NCBI RefSeq assembly: GCF_039645585.1
Contig: NZ_CP147915.1
Location: 2,170,001 to 2,234,000, forward strand
DNA from: Sulfurimonas sp. HSL-1656
GTDB lineage: Bacteria > Campylobacterota > Campylobacteria > Campylobacterales > Sulfurimonadaceae
Direction of reading: 5' to 3'
DNA length: 64,000 bases
Each line of letters opens with the position of its first letter. The first letter of the stretch is position 1. The notes beneath the pieces were generated by a model. The model did no database searches. It was not told the DNA's origin and was given only the letters and a program-made list of their open reading frames with translations. The position numbers were made by a program, and so were the translations under genes. This document shows, piece after piece, positions 57,010-64,000 of this stretch.

Positions 57010-59505
57010 TTACCCCTCCTTATGAATGGATGCTGTCGCAAAGCGGTATGCGCCGAACAGCTCCTCTGTTTTGATGTTTGGATCGAACGTCGTGACGCAC
57101 ATAACGCTGCCGTCGATCTTGTTGTCTTCGACCACTTTCAGGCTCTGTTCGCCCGCAGCCGTTTTGACGCGGACCGTGTCGCCTGCAGCCACGCCCATCG
57201 CTGCAAGCTGTGCCGGAGAGAGGTAAATACCGCTCTCTTCGTTCAGCTGGTGCGGCTTCATCGTGAAGGCCGTGAACTGGCGTACCGGGTTTGCCGCGTA
57301 GATCACGTTTTCGCCTTCGAGTGCCAGGGCTTCATCGATCTTTTCAACCGCTTCGTCACCCGTTGCAACGGCAACGTTGTTCAGCGCGTAGCCGCGGACT
57401 TCCGTGCCGTCGTTCTCGAAACGGTTCGGCAGGCTGTCGAACTCGCGCGCCTCGAATCCGCACGCAACCGGAAGCTGCGCCGTATAGTTGATGGCGTACT
57501 TCGCATTCAACCCGAGGGCATTGGCGATGTCGTTGAGTTCATAGCCGCCGTACGGCAGCGCCGCGTTGGTCGGGTTGACACGCTTCTCGATGCCGGTCAG
57601 CGTCCCCTCCTGCTGGTTCATCGCCGGCATATCGAGGTCGCCTCCTCCCAACGCGCTGAGGGTAAAGTCGCCCTTCGTGTTGTAGCCGATGCTGTAGTCG
57701 CCCGCTTCGCTGTCGAGGTCGCAGATGAGCGCCACGCCGAGCGTATTGCTGAGCGGCGGAATCATCGTGAGGCTGAAGTCCGTGTACTTCTCGACGAGCG
57801 CACAGAGGCGCGCCAGGTTCTTCGCGTTCGGGTGCGTATAGAGGTCCGGACCCGCGATAAGGGCGAAGGCATCTTTTTTCTTCAGGTTTTTGTCCAGGAA
57901 GTCGTCCCACGCCTTCGTGTCGATATCGAGCAGCTCAAGCAGGCGGTTCTCGTCGACTTCGACCTCTTTGGAGACCTTCTTGGGAACCATGGTCGTCTTC
58001 TCTTCCTCGACCTCTTCCTCTTCGCCCGTCTCCTCGTTGACCTTTTTGACCATCACCTTCTCGACGACCTTCTCTTTGATCGTCTCTTCGACCGTAATCG
58101 TTTTGAGCGTGTGGAAGGATGCCAGGTACTCCGTGACGTCGGCAGGAAGCTTCTCTTTGTCCCCGAAAAGGTCGAGGATCAGATAGAGTGCCGCCTCTTC
58201 GCGCAGCGGTTTGTGGTAGGCCGTAAAGACCCCCTTGCCGATCCCTTCGATGACCGGGTCGGCCAGCGGGTGGAAATAGATCCCCGCGCCCTTGTTCATC
58301 TTGATGGCGTTGTTGAAGGCGTAGCGTGCGTTCGGGTTGTCCGATTTGAGCGCCGTACCGACGGAGACGACGAAGTTCGCATCGTGCGCCATCTTCAGGT
58401 CGCCGCCGTAGAGCTGCTGGCCGCTGACCGCTGCATAGTCGTCGAGGAACGTTTTGAACGTACGCGCTTCCTCGTTGATGAGGCGGTACCCTTTGAGTTC
58501 CTTCAGCTTCTGCAGCATCAGCGCCTCTTCGTTGCTGATCGTGCTCGTAAAGCGGATCGTATCTGCCTTATCGAAGGCTGCGATCGCCGCGCCGAAGGCC
58601 GCTTCGTCTTTTTCGACACCGCGGTTCTCGAAGTCGTAGCCGTAGCGTCCCGCACCGCAGAGGGAGACGTAGTTCCACTCGTTGCTCGTACGGTAGATCT
58701 TCTCTTCATTGCTGTCAACGGAGGTGTGCTTCACTTCGTAGTTGAGCTGGCAGCCCGCCGAACAGTGCGAACAGGTTGCCGGGACCTTCTGCTGTTCCCA
58801 CGCGTTTGTCGTGTAGACGAAGTCCGTGTCGACCAGGGCGCCGACCGGACAGACCGCCGCACACTCGCCGCAGGAGGTACAGTCAAGCATCTCTTCGCCG
58901 GAAGTCAGACCGATAACGGATTTGTTGAGCTTGTTCCACATCGCGTAGGCGTCTTTGGGCATCGTCTCTTTGAATTCCGCATCGATCGCGTCGCCGCCGC
59001 GGGGAACGGTTTTGAGCGAGTTGTCGCCGATCATATCCTTACAGACGGTGACACAGCGTTCACAGACGATACAGAGGCCCGGATCGTAGTGGAGGTGTCC
59101 CCAGTCTTTGATGGGACGCTCGACGTCGGCGATGGAGTAGCTCTGCGAATCGACACCCAGTTCCAGGGTGTAGTTCTGCAGTTCACACTCGCCGGACTGG
59201 TCGCAGACCCCGCACTGCAGCGGGTGGTTGACGTCGTAGACTTCCATGATCGCACGGCGTTCCGTCGCGATGTTGTCCGTCGTCGTCGTAATATCCATCC
59301 CGTCCTTGGTCTTGGCGTTACAGGCGTACACCTGCTTGCCGTCGGCCTCTACCAGACAGATACGGCACGCCAGCGTCGGGCTACAGCGCGTCAGGTAACA
59401 GATGGCAGGAATGAAAATGCCGTTGGCCCGCGCCGCGTTGAGGATGTATTCGCCCTCTTCGCACTCGATCGGCCGGCCGTCGATGGTGATAGTGATTTTA
59501 CTCAT
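57010..59505 (-). CDS. nuoG: NADH-quinone oxidoreductase subunit G, second copy
   Basis: This 831-residue large iron-sulfur subunit carries a [2Fe-2S] site (Cys36, 47, 50, 62), a HxxxCxxCxxxxxC site (NHPLQCGVCDQSGEC), two [4Fe-4S] ferredoxin-like sites (CIVCERCVTVC; CTSCGECAAVC) and CSHCSAGC for an extra cluster. A molybdopterin-oxidoreductase-like fold follows. Residues about 470-518 hold a highly charged insert (KEKVVEKVMVKKVNEE, then EEEEVEEEKTT), not present in copy 1. The gene starts inside the end of nuoG1 (8-base overlap) and ends where nuoH begins. The order of electron flow between the two G subunits is not known. Confidence 0.93.
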   Translation of the reverse strand: MSKITITIDGRPIECEEGEYILNAARANGIFIPAICYLTRCSPTLACRICLVEADGKQVYACNAKTKDGMDITTTTDNIATERRAIMEVYDVNHPLQCGVCDQSGECELQNYTLELGVDSQSYSIADVERPIKDWGHLHYDPGLCIVCERCVTVCKDMIGDNSLKTVPRGGDAIDAEFKETMPKDAYAMWNKLNKSVIGLTSGEEMLDCTSCGECAAVCPVGALVDTDFVYTTNAWEQQKVPATCSHCSAGCQLNYEVKHTSVDSNEEKIYRTSNEWNYVSLCGAGRYGYDFENRGVEKDEAAFGAAIAAFDKADTIRFTSTISNEEALMLQKLKELKGYRLINEEARTFKTFLDDYAAVSGQQLYGGDLKMAHDANFVVSVGTALKSDNPNARYAFNNAIKMNKGAGIYFHPLADPVIEGIGKGVFTAYHKPLREEAALYLILDLFGDKEKLPADVTEYLASFHTLKTITVEETIKEKVVEKVMVKKVNEETGEEEEVEEEKTTMVPKKVSKEVEVDENRLLELLDIDTKAWDDFLDKNLKKKDAFALIAGPDLYTHPNAKNLARLCALVEKYTDFSLTMIPPLSNTLGVALICDLDSEAGDYSIGYNTKGDFTLSALGGGDLDMPAMNQQEGTLTGIEKRVNPTNAALPYGGYELNDIANALGLNAKYAINYTAQLPVACGFEAREFDSLPNRFENDGTEVRGYALNNVAVATGDEAVEKIDEALALEGENVIYAANPVRQFTAFTMKPHQLNEESGIYLSPAQLAAMGVAAGDTVRVKTAAGEQSLKVVEDNKIDGSVMCVTTFDPNIKTEELFGAYRFATASIHKEG

Positions 59506-61765
59506 CGTTACTCGCTTTCATAATATTGACTTTCTCAAACCTGTACGCCCCCGGGTCGACGGAAAGACCGCGGTCGAAGGTCGGTTCAAGGGCAATGGTC
59601 CCTTTCAGGCTCGGATCGATGACAAAACGGCGTTCGCGGGCCGCGTCGCCGCTGCCGATGACGACAAGGTCGCCGTCGCCCAGGCGCGCCGCCACGGCGA
59701 ACTGTTCGCTGCCGCGCAGTTCATCGTTTTTCTCCAGCTGTGCCGTACGCGCGGTAAAGCGGTTGAACTGCAGGACCGGGTTGCAGGCGTAAACAACCGT
59801 CCCGTTGAACTCCGGCAGCTCCTCGACTTCGTCGCACTTCTGCGCCGCGGGCTTTTTGGCCTTCTCCAGGCGGTAGCCGCGCTTGTCCTCGCCCAACGGG
59901 GAGTAGAAATTCTCCAGGGCGTCGAAGGCGACCGGCTTAAAGCCTCTTTCGGCCGGAAGTTCCGGCGTGAAGTCGATGGTGTAGCGCTTGCCGACACCCA
60001 GGGCGTTCGCCAGGTCGTTGAGGACGTACCCCTCGAAGCCTACGGCGACGTTCATCGGCAGGAGCTGGCGGTCGAGGTTGACCACCGTCCCCTCCTGCTG
60101 GTTCATTGCCGCCACGGTCAGATCCGCATCGGCGTCCGCGGCGATGACGAAACCGCCGGCGGCGTTGTAGCCCACGACGCCGGCATTGCTGCCGCTGTCC
60201 GCATCGAGGTCGCAGACCAGGGAGACCCCGACCGTATTGACTTCGCTGGCGGCGACAACGACTTTATAGCCGCCGAAGCGTGCCAGGAGCCCGGCCAGTT
60301 TCGCGATGTTTTCCGCGCGCGGGTGGGCGAAGAGATCGCTTCCCAGGACGAGGGTTTTCGCCTTGGCGCGTTTGAACTGCTTGCCGATCAGGGCCAGCTC
60401 CTCTTCGCCGACGTTGCTCTCCGCGCTGAGGTAGCCGTCGTCGAGCGCTTCGAGGAACGCTTCGGTCGTCTTGTTCGTTTCGACGCCTGCAAGGAGTGCC
60501 TGCACCAGCAGCGCCATGACACCCTCTTCGGTCCCGACTTCGTACTTGATGAACTGCGTCACGACATTCTGCATCAGCGCATCCTCGAGCGGATGCATGT
60601 AGACGATCTTCGCCCCGCGGTGGCGGGCTGCCGTCGTCATCGCATAGCGCAGCGCAGGGTTGTCGGTCCCGATGCGGCTGCCGATCACGACGATGCCGTC
60701 GCTGGCCTTGAGGTCGGCCATGGTTGCCAGTTCCGCCTTGCCGTCGGCCGTAGAGCCGAAGGCGTCGACGAAGGCGCCGTAACGGCGGGCATCTTCGTTA
60801 TAGAGCTTGAGGCCCGTCTTTTCCTTGAGGCGCTGCAGGATGAGCGCCTCTTCGTTGGTGATGACGGAGGAGAAGCGGATCGCTTCGGCGCCTTTGATAG
60901 CGTCAAGGGCAGCGACGAACGCTTTGCCGTTCTTTTCGCCTTTCACGTCGAAGTCGAAGCCGAAACGCCCCGCCCCGCACAGGGAAGCGAACTCGAAGTT
61001 GTTCGTGACACGGAAGATCCGCTCTTCGCCCGGCTTGGCGGCACCGGAGGTCTTTACTTCGTACTCCAGCGCACAGCCCGCGGAACAGTGGGCACAGGTG
61101 GAGGGGATGCGCTCCAGTTCCCAGGCGTTGGCCTTGTACTGGAAATCCGCACTCACCAGCGCGCCGACCGGACAGACGGCGATACACTCGCCGCAGAACG
61201 TACAGTCGAGCTGCTCGCTGTTTTTCGGGATGATCGTCGATTTGTAACCGCCGAACTTGAGTTCGATGGCATCATCGCCGATCACTTCGTTACAGACGTG
61301 CGTACACTTCTCGCACATGATACAGAGGTTCGGATCGTAGTTGATCAGCCCCCAGTGCTCGATCTTGCGCGACTGCTCCTTCGCCGTAAAGTGCTGGGCA
61401 CCGACATTAAACTCCAGCGTTTTGTTCTGCAGGTCGCAGGCACCGGATTTGTCGCAGACCCCGCACTCGAGCGGGTGGTTGACGTCGTAAAGGCGCATGA
61501 TGTTCGTACGCTCTTCGTGCAGGACGTTGTTGTTGGTAATGACGGCCAGTCCCTCGGTCGGGGGTGTCTGGCAGCTCAGGACCATCCCGTCGACGCCCTC
61601 GGCTTCCACGACACACAGACGGCATGACGCCGCCGGGTTCGTTTTCTCCAGGTAACACATCGTCGGGATATAGATCCCTTCGCGGCGGGCAACCTTGAGA
61701 ATGGTTTCGCCCTTTTTCGCGCTGACTTTGCGGCCGTCAATCGTAAAGTTGATCATTTCACTCAT
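59498..61765 (-). CDS. nuoG: NADH-quinone oxidoreductase subunit G, first copy
   Basis: This 755-residue iron-sulfur subunit has [2Fe-2S] cysteines 37, 48, 51 and 65, NHPLECGVCDKSGAC for the histidine-ligated cluster, CIMCEKCTHVC and CTFCGECIAVC for [4Fe-4S] clusters and CAHCSAGC near residue 240. The second half resembles the molybdopterin oxidoreductase fold but would bind no cofactor, as in other NuoG. Together with the second copy it replaces the single NuoG of most bacteria; a pair of nuoG genes is known in Campylobacterota. It lies 9 bases after the FAD subunit. Confidence 0.94.
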   Translation of the reverse strand: MSEMINFTIDGRKVSAKKGETILKVARREGIYIPTMCYLEKTNPAASCRLCVVEAEGVDGMVLSCQTPPTEGLAVITNNNVLHEERTNIMRLYDVNHPLECGVCDKSGACDLQNKTLEFNVGAQHFTAKEQSRKIEHWGLINYDPNLCIMCEKCTHVCNEVIGDDAIELKFGGYKSTIIPKNSEQLDCTFCGECIAVCPVGALVSADFQYKANAWELERIPSTCAHCSAGCALEYEVKTSGAAKPGEERIFRVTNNFEFASLCGAGRFGFDFDVKGEKNGKAFVAALDAIKGAEAIRFSSVITNEEALILQRLKEKTGLKLYNEDARRYGAFVDAFGSTADGKAELATMADLKASDGIVVIGSRIGTDNPALRYAMTTAARHRGAKIVYMHPLEDALMQNVVTQFIKYEVGTEEGVMALLVQALLAGVETNKTTEAFLEALDDGYLSAESNVGEEELALIGKQFKRAKAKTLVLGSDLFAHPRAENIAKLAGLLARFGGYKVVVAASEVNTVGVSLVCDLDADSGSNAGVVGYNAAGGFVIAADADADLTVAAMNQQEGTVVNLDRQLLPMNVAVGFEGYVLNDLANALGVGKRYTIDFTPELPAERGFKPVAFDALENFYSPLGEDKRGYRLEKAKKPAAQKCDEVEELPEFNGTVVYACNPVLQFNRFTARTAQLEKNDELRGSEQFAVAARLGDGDLVVIGSGDAARERRFVIDPSLKGTIALEPTFDRGLSVDPGAYRFEKVNIMKASNDE

Positions 61766-61774
61766 CCGGCCTCC

Positions 61775-63808
61775 TTATTGCGCGACCATCGCGATGTAGT
61801 AACAGCGCATGCAGCGTTCCGCCTCGGCGATCGCCTGCTCCTGGGTCAGACCGAAGTTGACCTCCATGTTGTTTACCTTGCGGATATCGACGTCGAGAAC
61901 TTCACTGTGCTGGCGCGGCAGACCCGGCAGCCACCCCGTGACCTTCTCGTTCTTGTCGTAGACCCGCATCTTGCGCAGCTGGTCTTCCATGACCTCGTCG
62001 TCGCTCAGCGTCACTTCGCCCGTTTGAACGTAGCGTGCCATGACGGAGGCGGCGCGTTTCGCCTGCCCGACGGCGTTGACGATGGTCATCGGACCGTATT
62101 CGCAGTCGCCGGAAGCGAAGATGCCCTTGCGCGAGGTCATATAGTCCTTGCCGTTCGTCTTCAGCGTCGCCCAGGAGGTCATCTCCAGTTCCCACTCTTC
62201 GGGGAGGAACTTCAGGTCCGCGCTCTGGGAGACCGCCGGGATCAGGTAATCGCACTCCATCTCGAAGGAAGCCCCTTCGATCTTGACGAGCTGCGGACGC
62301 CCGCCGTCCGGATCGGGTACCAGTTCAAACTTGTCGACGGTGAGGGACTTGAGGATGTCATCCTCGTCATTCATCTTCTGCACCGCGGAGTGGAAGATGA
62401 ACTCGACGCCCTCTTCGACGGCCTCGTGGTACTCTTCGTAGGTGGTGTTGCGGATGATCGTCTTCTCGTCGCGGCGGTAGAGCATGACGACACGCTTCGC
62501 ACCGGCACGGATGGAGCAGCGTACGACGTCCATCGAGGTGAAACCGCCCCCGACACAGACGACGGTCTTGCCCGTCAGGTCGACGTAGTCGCAGTCGATG
62601 GCATACTCTTTTTTCTGCTCTTCGGTGAGGGTGATCCCGAACTTGACGTAGAGGTTGACGCGGTCGAGGAAGTCGATCGCACCCCAGTAACCGGTGATCT
62701 CCGGACGCTCGTTGTCACAGTAGACCTTCTTGGAGATCCGCGTGCCCGAGGCGATCATGACGGCGTCATAGTCTGTTTCGAACTGGCGCATCATATCCGC
62801 CGTGACGCGGGTGTTCAGGATGAAGTTGACGCCGAGGTCCTTGACGGCCTCGATATCCTTCTCATACTTGTCCCACGGCATGCGGTACTCCGGGACGCCG
62901 ACGGTGACTTCGCCGCCGAGGACCGGCAGCTCTTCGTAGACGTCGCAGTGGACCCCTTCGAGGGCCAGGTAGTACGCCGTCGTAAGGCCAGCAGGGCCCG
63001 CACCGACGATGGCGACTTTTTTGCCGGTGGAAGGTTTCTGTTCCTCCGGATGGAAGAAGCCGAAACCGTGGTCGGTCTCGTAGTCGGCACCGAGGCGCTT
63101 GAGCGCCATAATGGAGATCGGCTCGTCCAGGTTCGTACGGCGGCACTCGTCCTCGCACGGATGCGGACAGACGCGGCCGCAGGTATGCGCCAGCGGCATC
63201 GTCTGGCGCGTTGCCATCAGGGAGTCGTCGAAACGGAGGTCGCGGACACCCTCGATGTAGGCCGGGATGTCGACGTGCGCCGGACAGGCGTCCGTACACG
63301 GCGCCGTGATCTTGGCGATGTATCCGACTTCCTCGTTGTAGTGCTTCGAAGGCTTCTGCTCATCGATGCAGGCACGGAAGTCCGCTTCGAAATGCGTCAT
63401 CAGGTCCAAGAGCGGGTTCGGTACGGTTTTACCGATCTCGCATTTGGACGTCAGCTGCATATTGCGCGCAACCTCTTTGAGGTGATCCATGTCACTGAGC
63501 GCACCTTCGCCCCGGGCGATCTTGTCCAGAAGGTCGTACAGGATCCGTCCGCCCCAGCGTCCGGGGGCACAGCGCCCGCACGCCTCGGAGTAGACCTGAT
63601 ACTGCGCGGCATACTCGGTTGCCAGGCGTACAACATCCACCTCGGGATCGTACAGCGCAACGCCGTCCCAGCCGATAAAGGCCTTGGCGTCGCTGTGCTC
63701 GTTGTACTGCATCGGCAGCTTGTATGCACTCTCTTCCCACGCCTCTTCGGATTTGCCGATATTGTTAATCTGCTCCGATTTCCACGTGGAGAAATAGACT
63801 TTACTCAA
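61775..63808 (-). CDS. Hybrid NuoF-C-terminal / GltD-like FAD oxidoreductase in place of NuoF
   Basis: This 677-residue protein sits where nuoF should be. Residues about 70-145 match only the C-terminal [4Fe-4S] domain of NuoF (ACGRCAPGRWGG, then SKCEIG), but the third cysteine of CxxCxxC is Gly83. A GltD-type ferredoxin-like block follows (CTDACPAHVDIP, then CGRVCPHPCEDEC), then a FAD fold (VAIVGAGPAGL, 269-274) and a second nucleotide fold (VVCVGGGFTSMD). The FMN/NADH domain of NuoF is absent. The end has CMRC. It may take electrons from NAD(P)H through FAD. The start is TTG after GAGGAAG. The electron donor is uncertain. Confidence 0.85.
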   Translation of the reverse strand: MSKVYFSTWKSEQINNIGKSEEAWEESAYKLPMQYNEHSDAKAFIGWDGVALYDPEVDVVRLATEYAAQYQVYSEACGRCAPGRWGGRILYDLLDKIARGEGALSDMDHLKEVARNMQLTSKCEIGKTVPNPLLDLMTHFEADFRACIDEQKPSKHYNEEVGYIAKITAPCTDACPAHVDIPAYIEGVRDLRFDDSLMATRQTMPLAHTCGRVCPHPCEDECRRTNLDEPISIMALKRLGADYETDHGFGFFHPEEQKPSTGKKVAIVGAGPAGLTTAYYLALEGVHCDVYEELPVLGGEVTVGVPEYRMPWDKYEKDIEAVKDLGVNFILNTRVTADMMRQFETDYDAVMIASGTRISKKVYCDNERPEITGYWGAIDFLDRVNLYVKFGITLTEEQKKEYAIDCDYVDLTGKTVVCVGGGFTSMDVVRCSIRAGAKRVVMLYRRDEKTIIRNTTYEEYHEAVEEGVEFIFHSAVQKMNDEDDILKSLTVDKFELVPDPDGGRPQLVKIEGASFEMECDYLIPAVSQSADLKFLPEEWELEMTSWATLKTNGKDYMTSRKGIFASGDCEYGPMTIVNAVGQAKRAASVMARYVQTGEVTLSDDEVMEDQLRKMRVYDKNEKVTGWLPGLPRQHSEVLDVDIRKVNNMEVNFGLTQEQAIAEAERCMRCYYIAMVAQ

Positions 63809-63820
63809 CTTTTCTTCCTC

Positions 63821-64000
63821 TTATTTGCGGACAACAAGGGTCCAGTCGACTTCGTTGAACTTCAACGAATTGAGCAGTTCGTATCCCTGCTCTTTCATCA
63901 GGTCGGCACTGCGCTGTACCGGCGAGAAATCACCCACTTCGAACAGGAAGATGATCACTTCGCCCGCAGGAGCCGTTTGCATGATCTCCATCATGCGGCC
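63821..64000 (-). CDS. Small complex I-linked protein in the NuoE position (HP1264/Cj1575-like), partial
   Basis: Only the last 59 residues are in the window; the start lies beyond base 64000. They include EVIIFLFEVGDFSP and end SLKFNEVDWTLVVRK, typical of the short protein in the nuoE position of Helicobacter and Campylobacter nuo operons. It has no cysteines in the visible part, so it does not carry the [2Fe-2S] cluster of true NuoE. It probably helps form an electron-input module together with the FAD subunit encoded 12 bases downstream. Confidence 0.8.
   Translation of the reverse strand, partial: GRMMEIMQTAPAGEVIIFLFEVGDFSPVQRSADLMKEQGYELLNSLKFNEVDWTLVVRK

Noticed and set aside
54838-59523. 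A 1561-codon open frame on the plus strand opposite nuoJ-nuoG2
   Set aside because: It runs antisense through five well-supported nuo genes, has no recognisable domain, and is strongly biased in charged residues. High GC content makes long antisense frames common.
59402-61627. A 741-codon open frame on the plus strand opposite nuoG1
   Set aside because: Antisense to a gene with all NuoG cysteine motifs; no domain or ribosome site supports it.

Overview
This 64-kb window is a dense, GC-rich piece of a bacterial chromosome, most likely from the phylum Campylobacterota (Sulfurimonas/Sulfuricurvum-like relatives), although the base composition is high for that group. The main evidence is the respiratory complex I locus. 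It has two NuoG-like subunits in tandem, no classical NuoF, a NuoF/GltD-like hybrid flavoprotein, and a small protein of the HP1264/Cj1575 kind in the NuoE place. A MqnP-type prenyltransferase, a CAACH cytochrome c and the hldD-hldE-yfaZ arrangement fit the same group. No insertion sequence, prophage, CRISPR array or rRNA was found. One tRNA (Asn, GTT) is present. No gap without a gene exceeds 300 bases.

Layout. 1-4034: the end of glmS, then two ammonium transporter/PII pairs (amt1-glnK1 and glnK2-amt2, all on the minus strand). 4270-10523: gyrA, asd, yqhA, hemE, a radical-SAM gene and tRNA-Asn on the plus strand. 10662-14233: a beta-propeller lipoprotein and an adenosylcobalamin-dependent (class II) ribonucleotide reductase. 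14456-38314: a long envelope locus with msbA, two divergent alkaline-phosphatase-superfamily membrane enzymes (LtaS/OpgB-like and YejM-like), a dTDP-Fuc4NAc pathway (rmlA, rmlB, wecE, an acyltransferase, wecF), several glycosyltransferases, two sugar-kinase-like genes (one a three-domain fusion), ugd, a glycoside-hydrolase-like membrane protein, waaF, a YfaZ-like porin and heptose synthesis (hldE, hldD). 38496-49346: cytochrome c, mqnP, a secreted repeat protein, a lipoprotein hydrolase, miaA, a heme-c diguanylate cyclase, DedA, a MgtC/DUF4010 protein and a P3A H+-ATPase. 49507-64000: the nuo operon in the order E-like, FAD subunit, G1, G2, H, I, J, K, L, M, N.

How the genes work together. 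The envelope locus could supply ADP-heptose (HldE, HldD), UDP-glucuronate (Ugd) and dTDP-Fuc4NAc (RmlA, RmlB, WecE and an acetyltransferase). Heptosyltransferases and other glycosyltransferases would use these donors to build lipopolysaccharide core or another surface glycan. Kinase-like proteins may phosphorylate it, and MsbA would flip the lipid A-core. The nuo operon feeds electrons to menaquinone, which MqnP helps make, and probably takes them through an unusual input module in place of NuoE/NuoF.

The most unusual points are the NTase/TMK-like/YrbL-like fusion next to rmlAB, the WecE-WecF pathway in which a left-handed beta-helix enzyme appears to stand in for WecD, the hybrid complex I input subunit with a missing cluster cysteine, a recurring CGGTTA box in intergenic regions of the envelope locus, and two genes whose start codons sit where transcription should begin.
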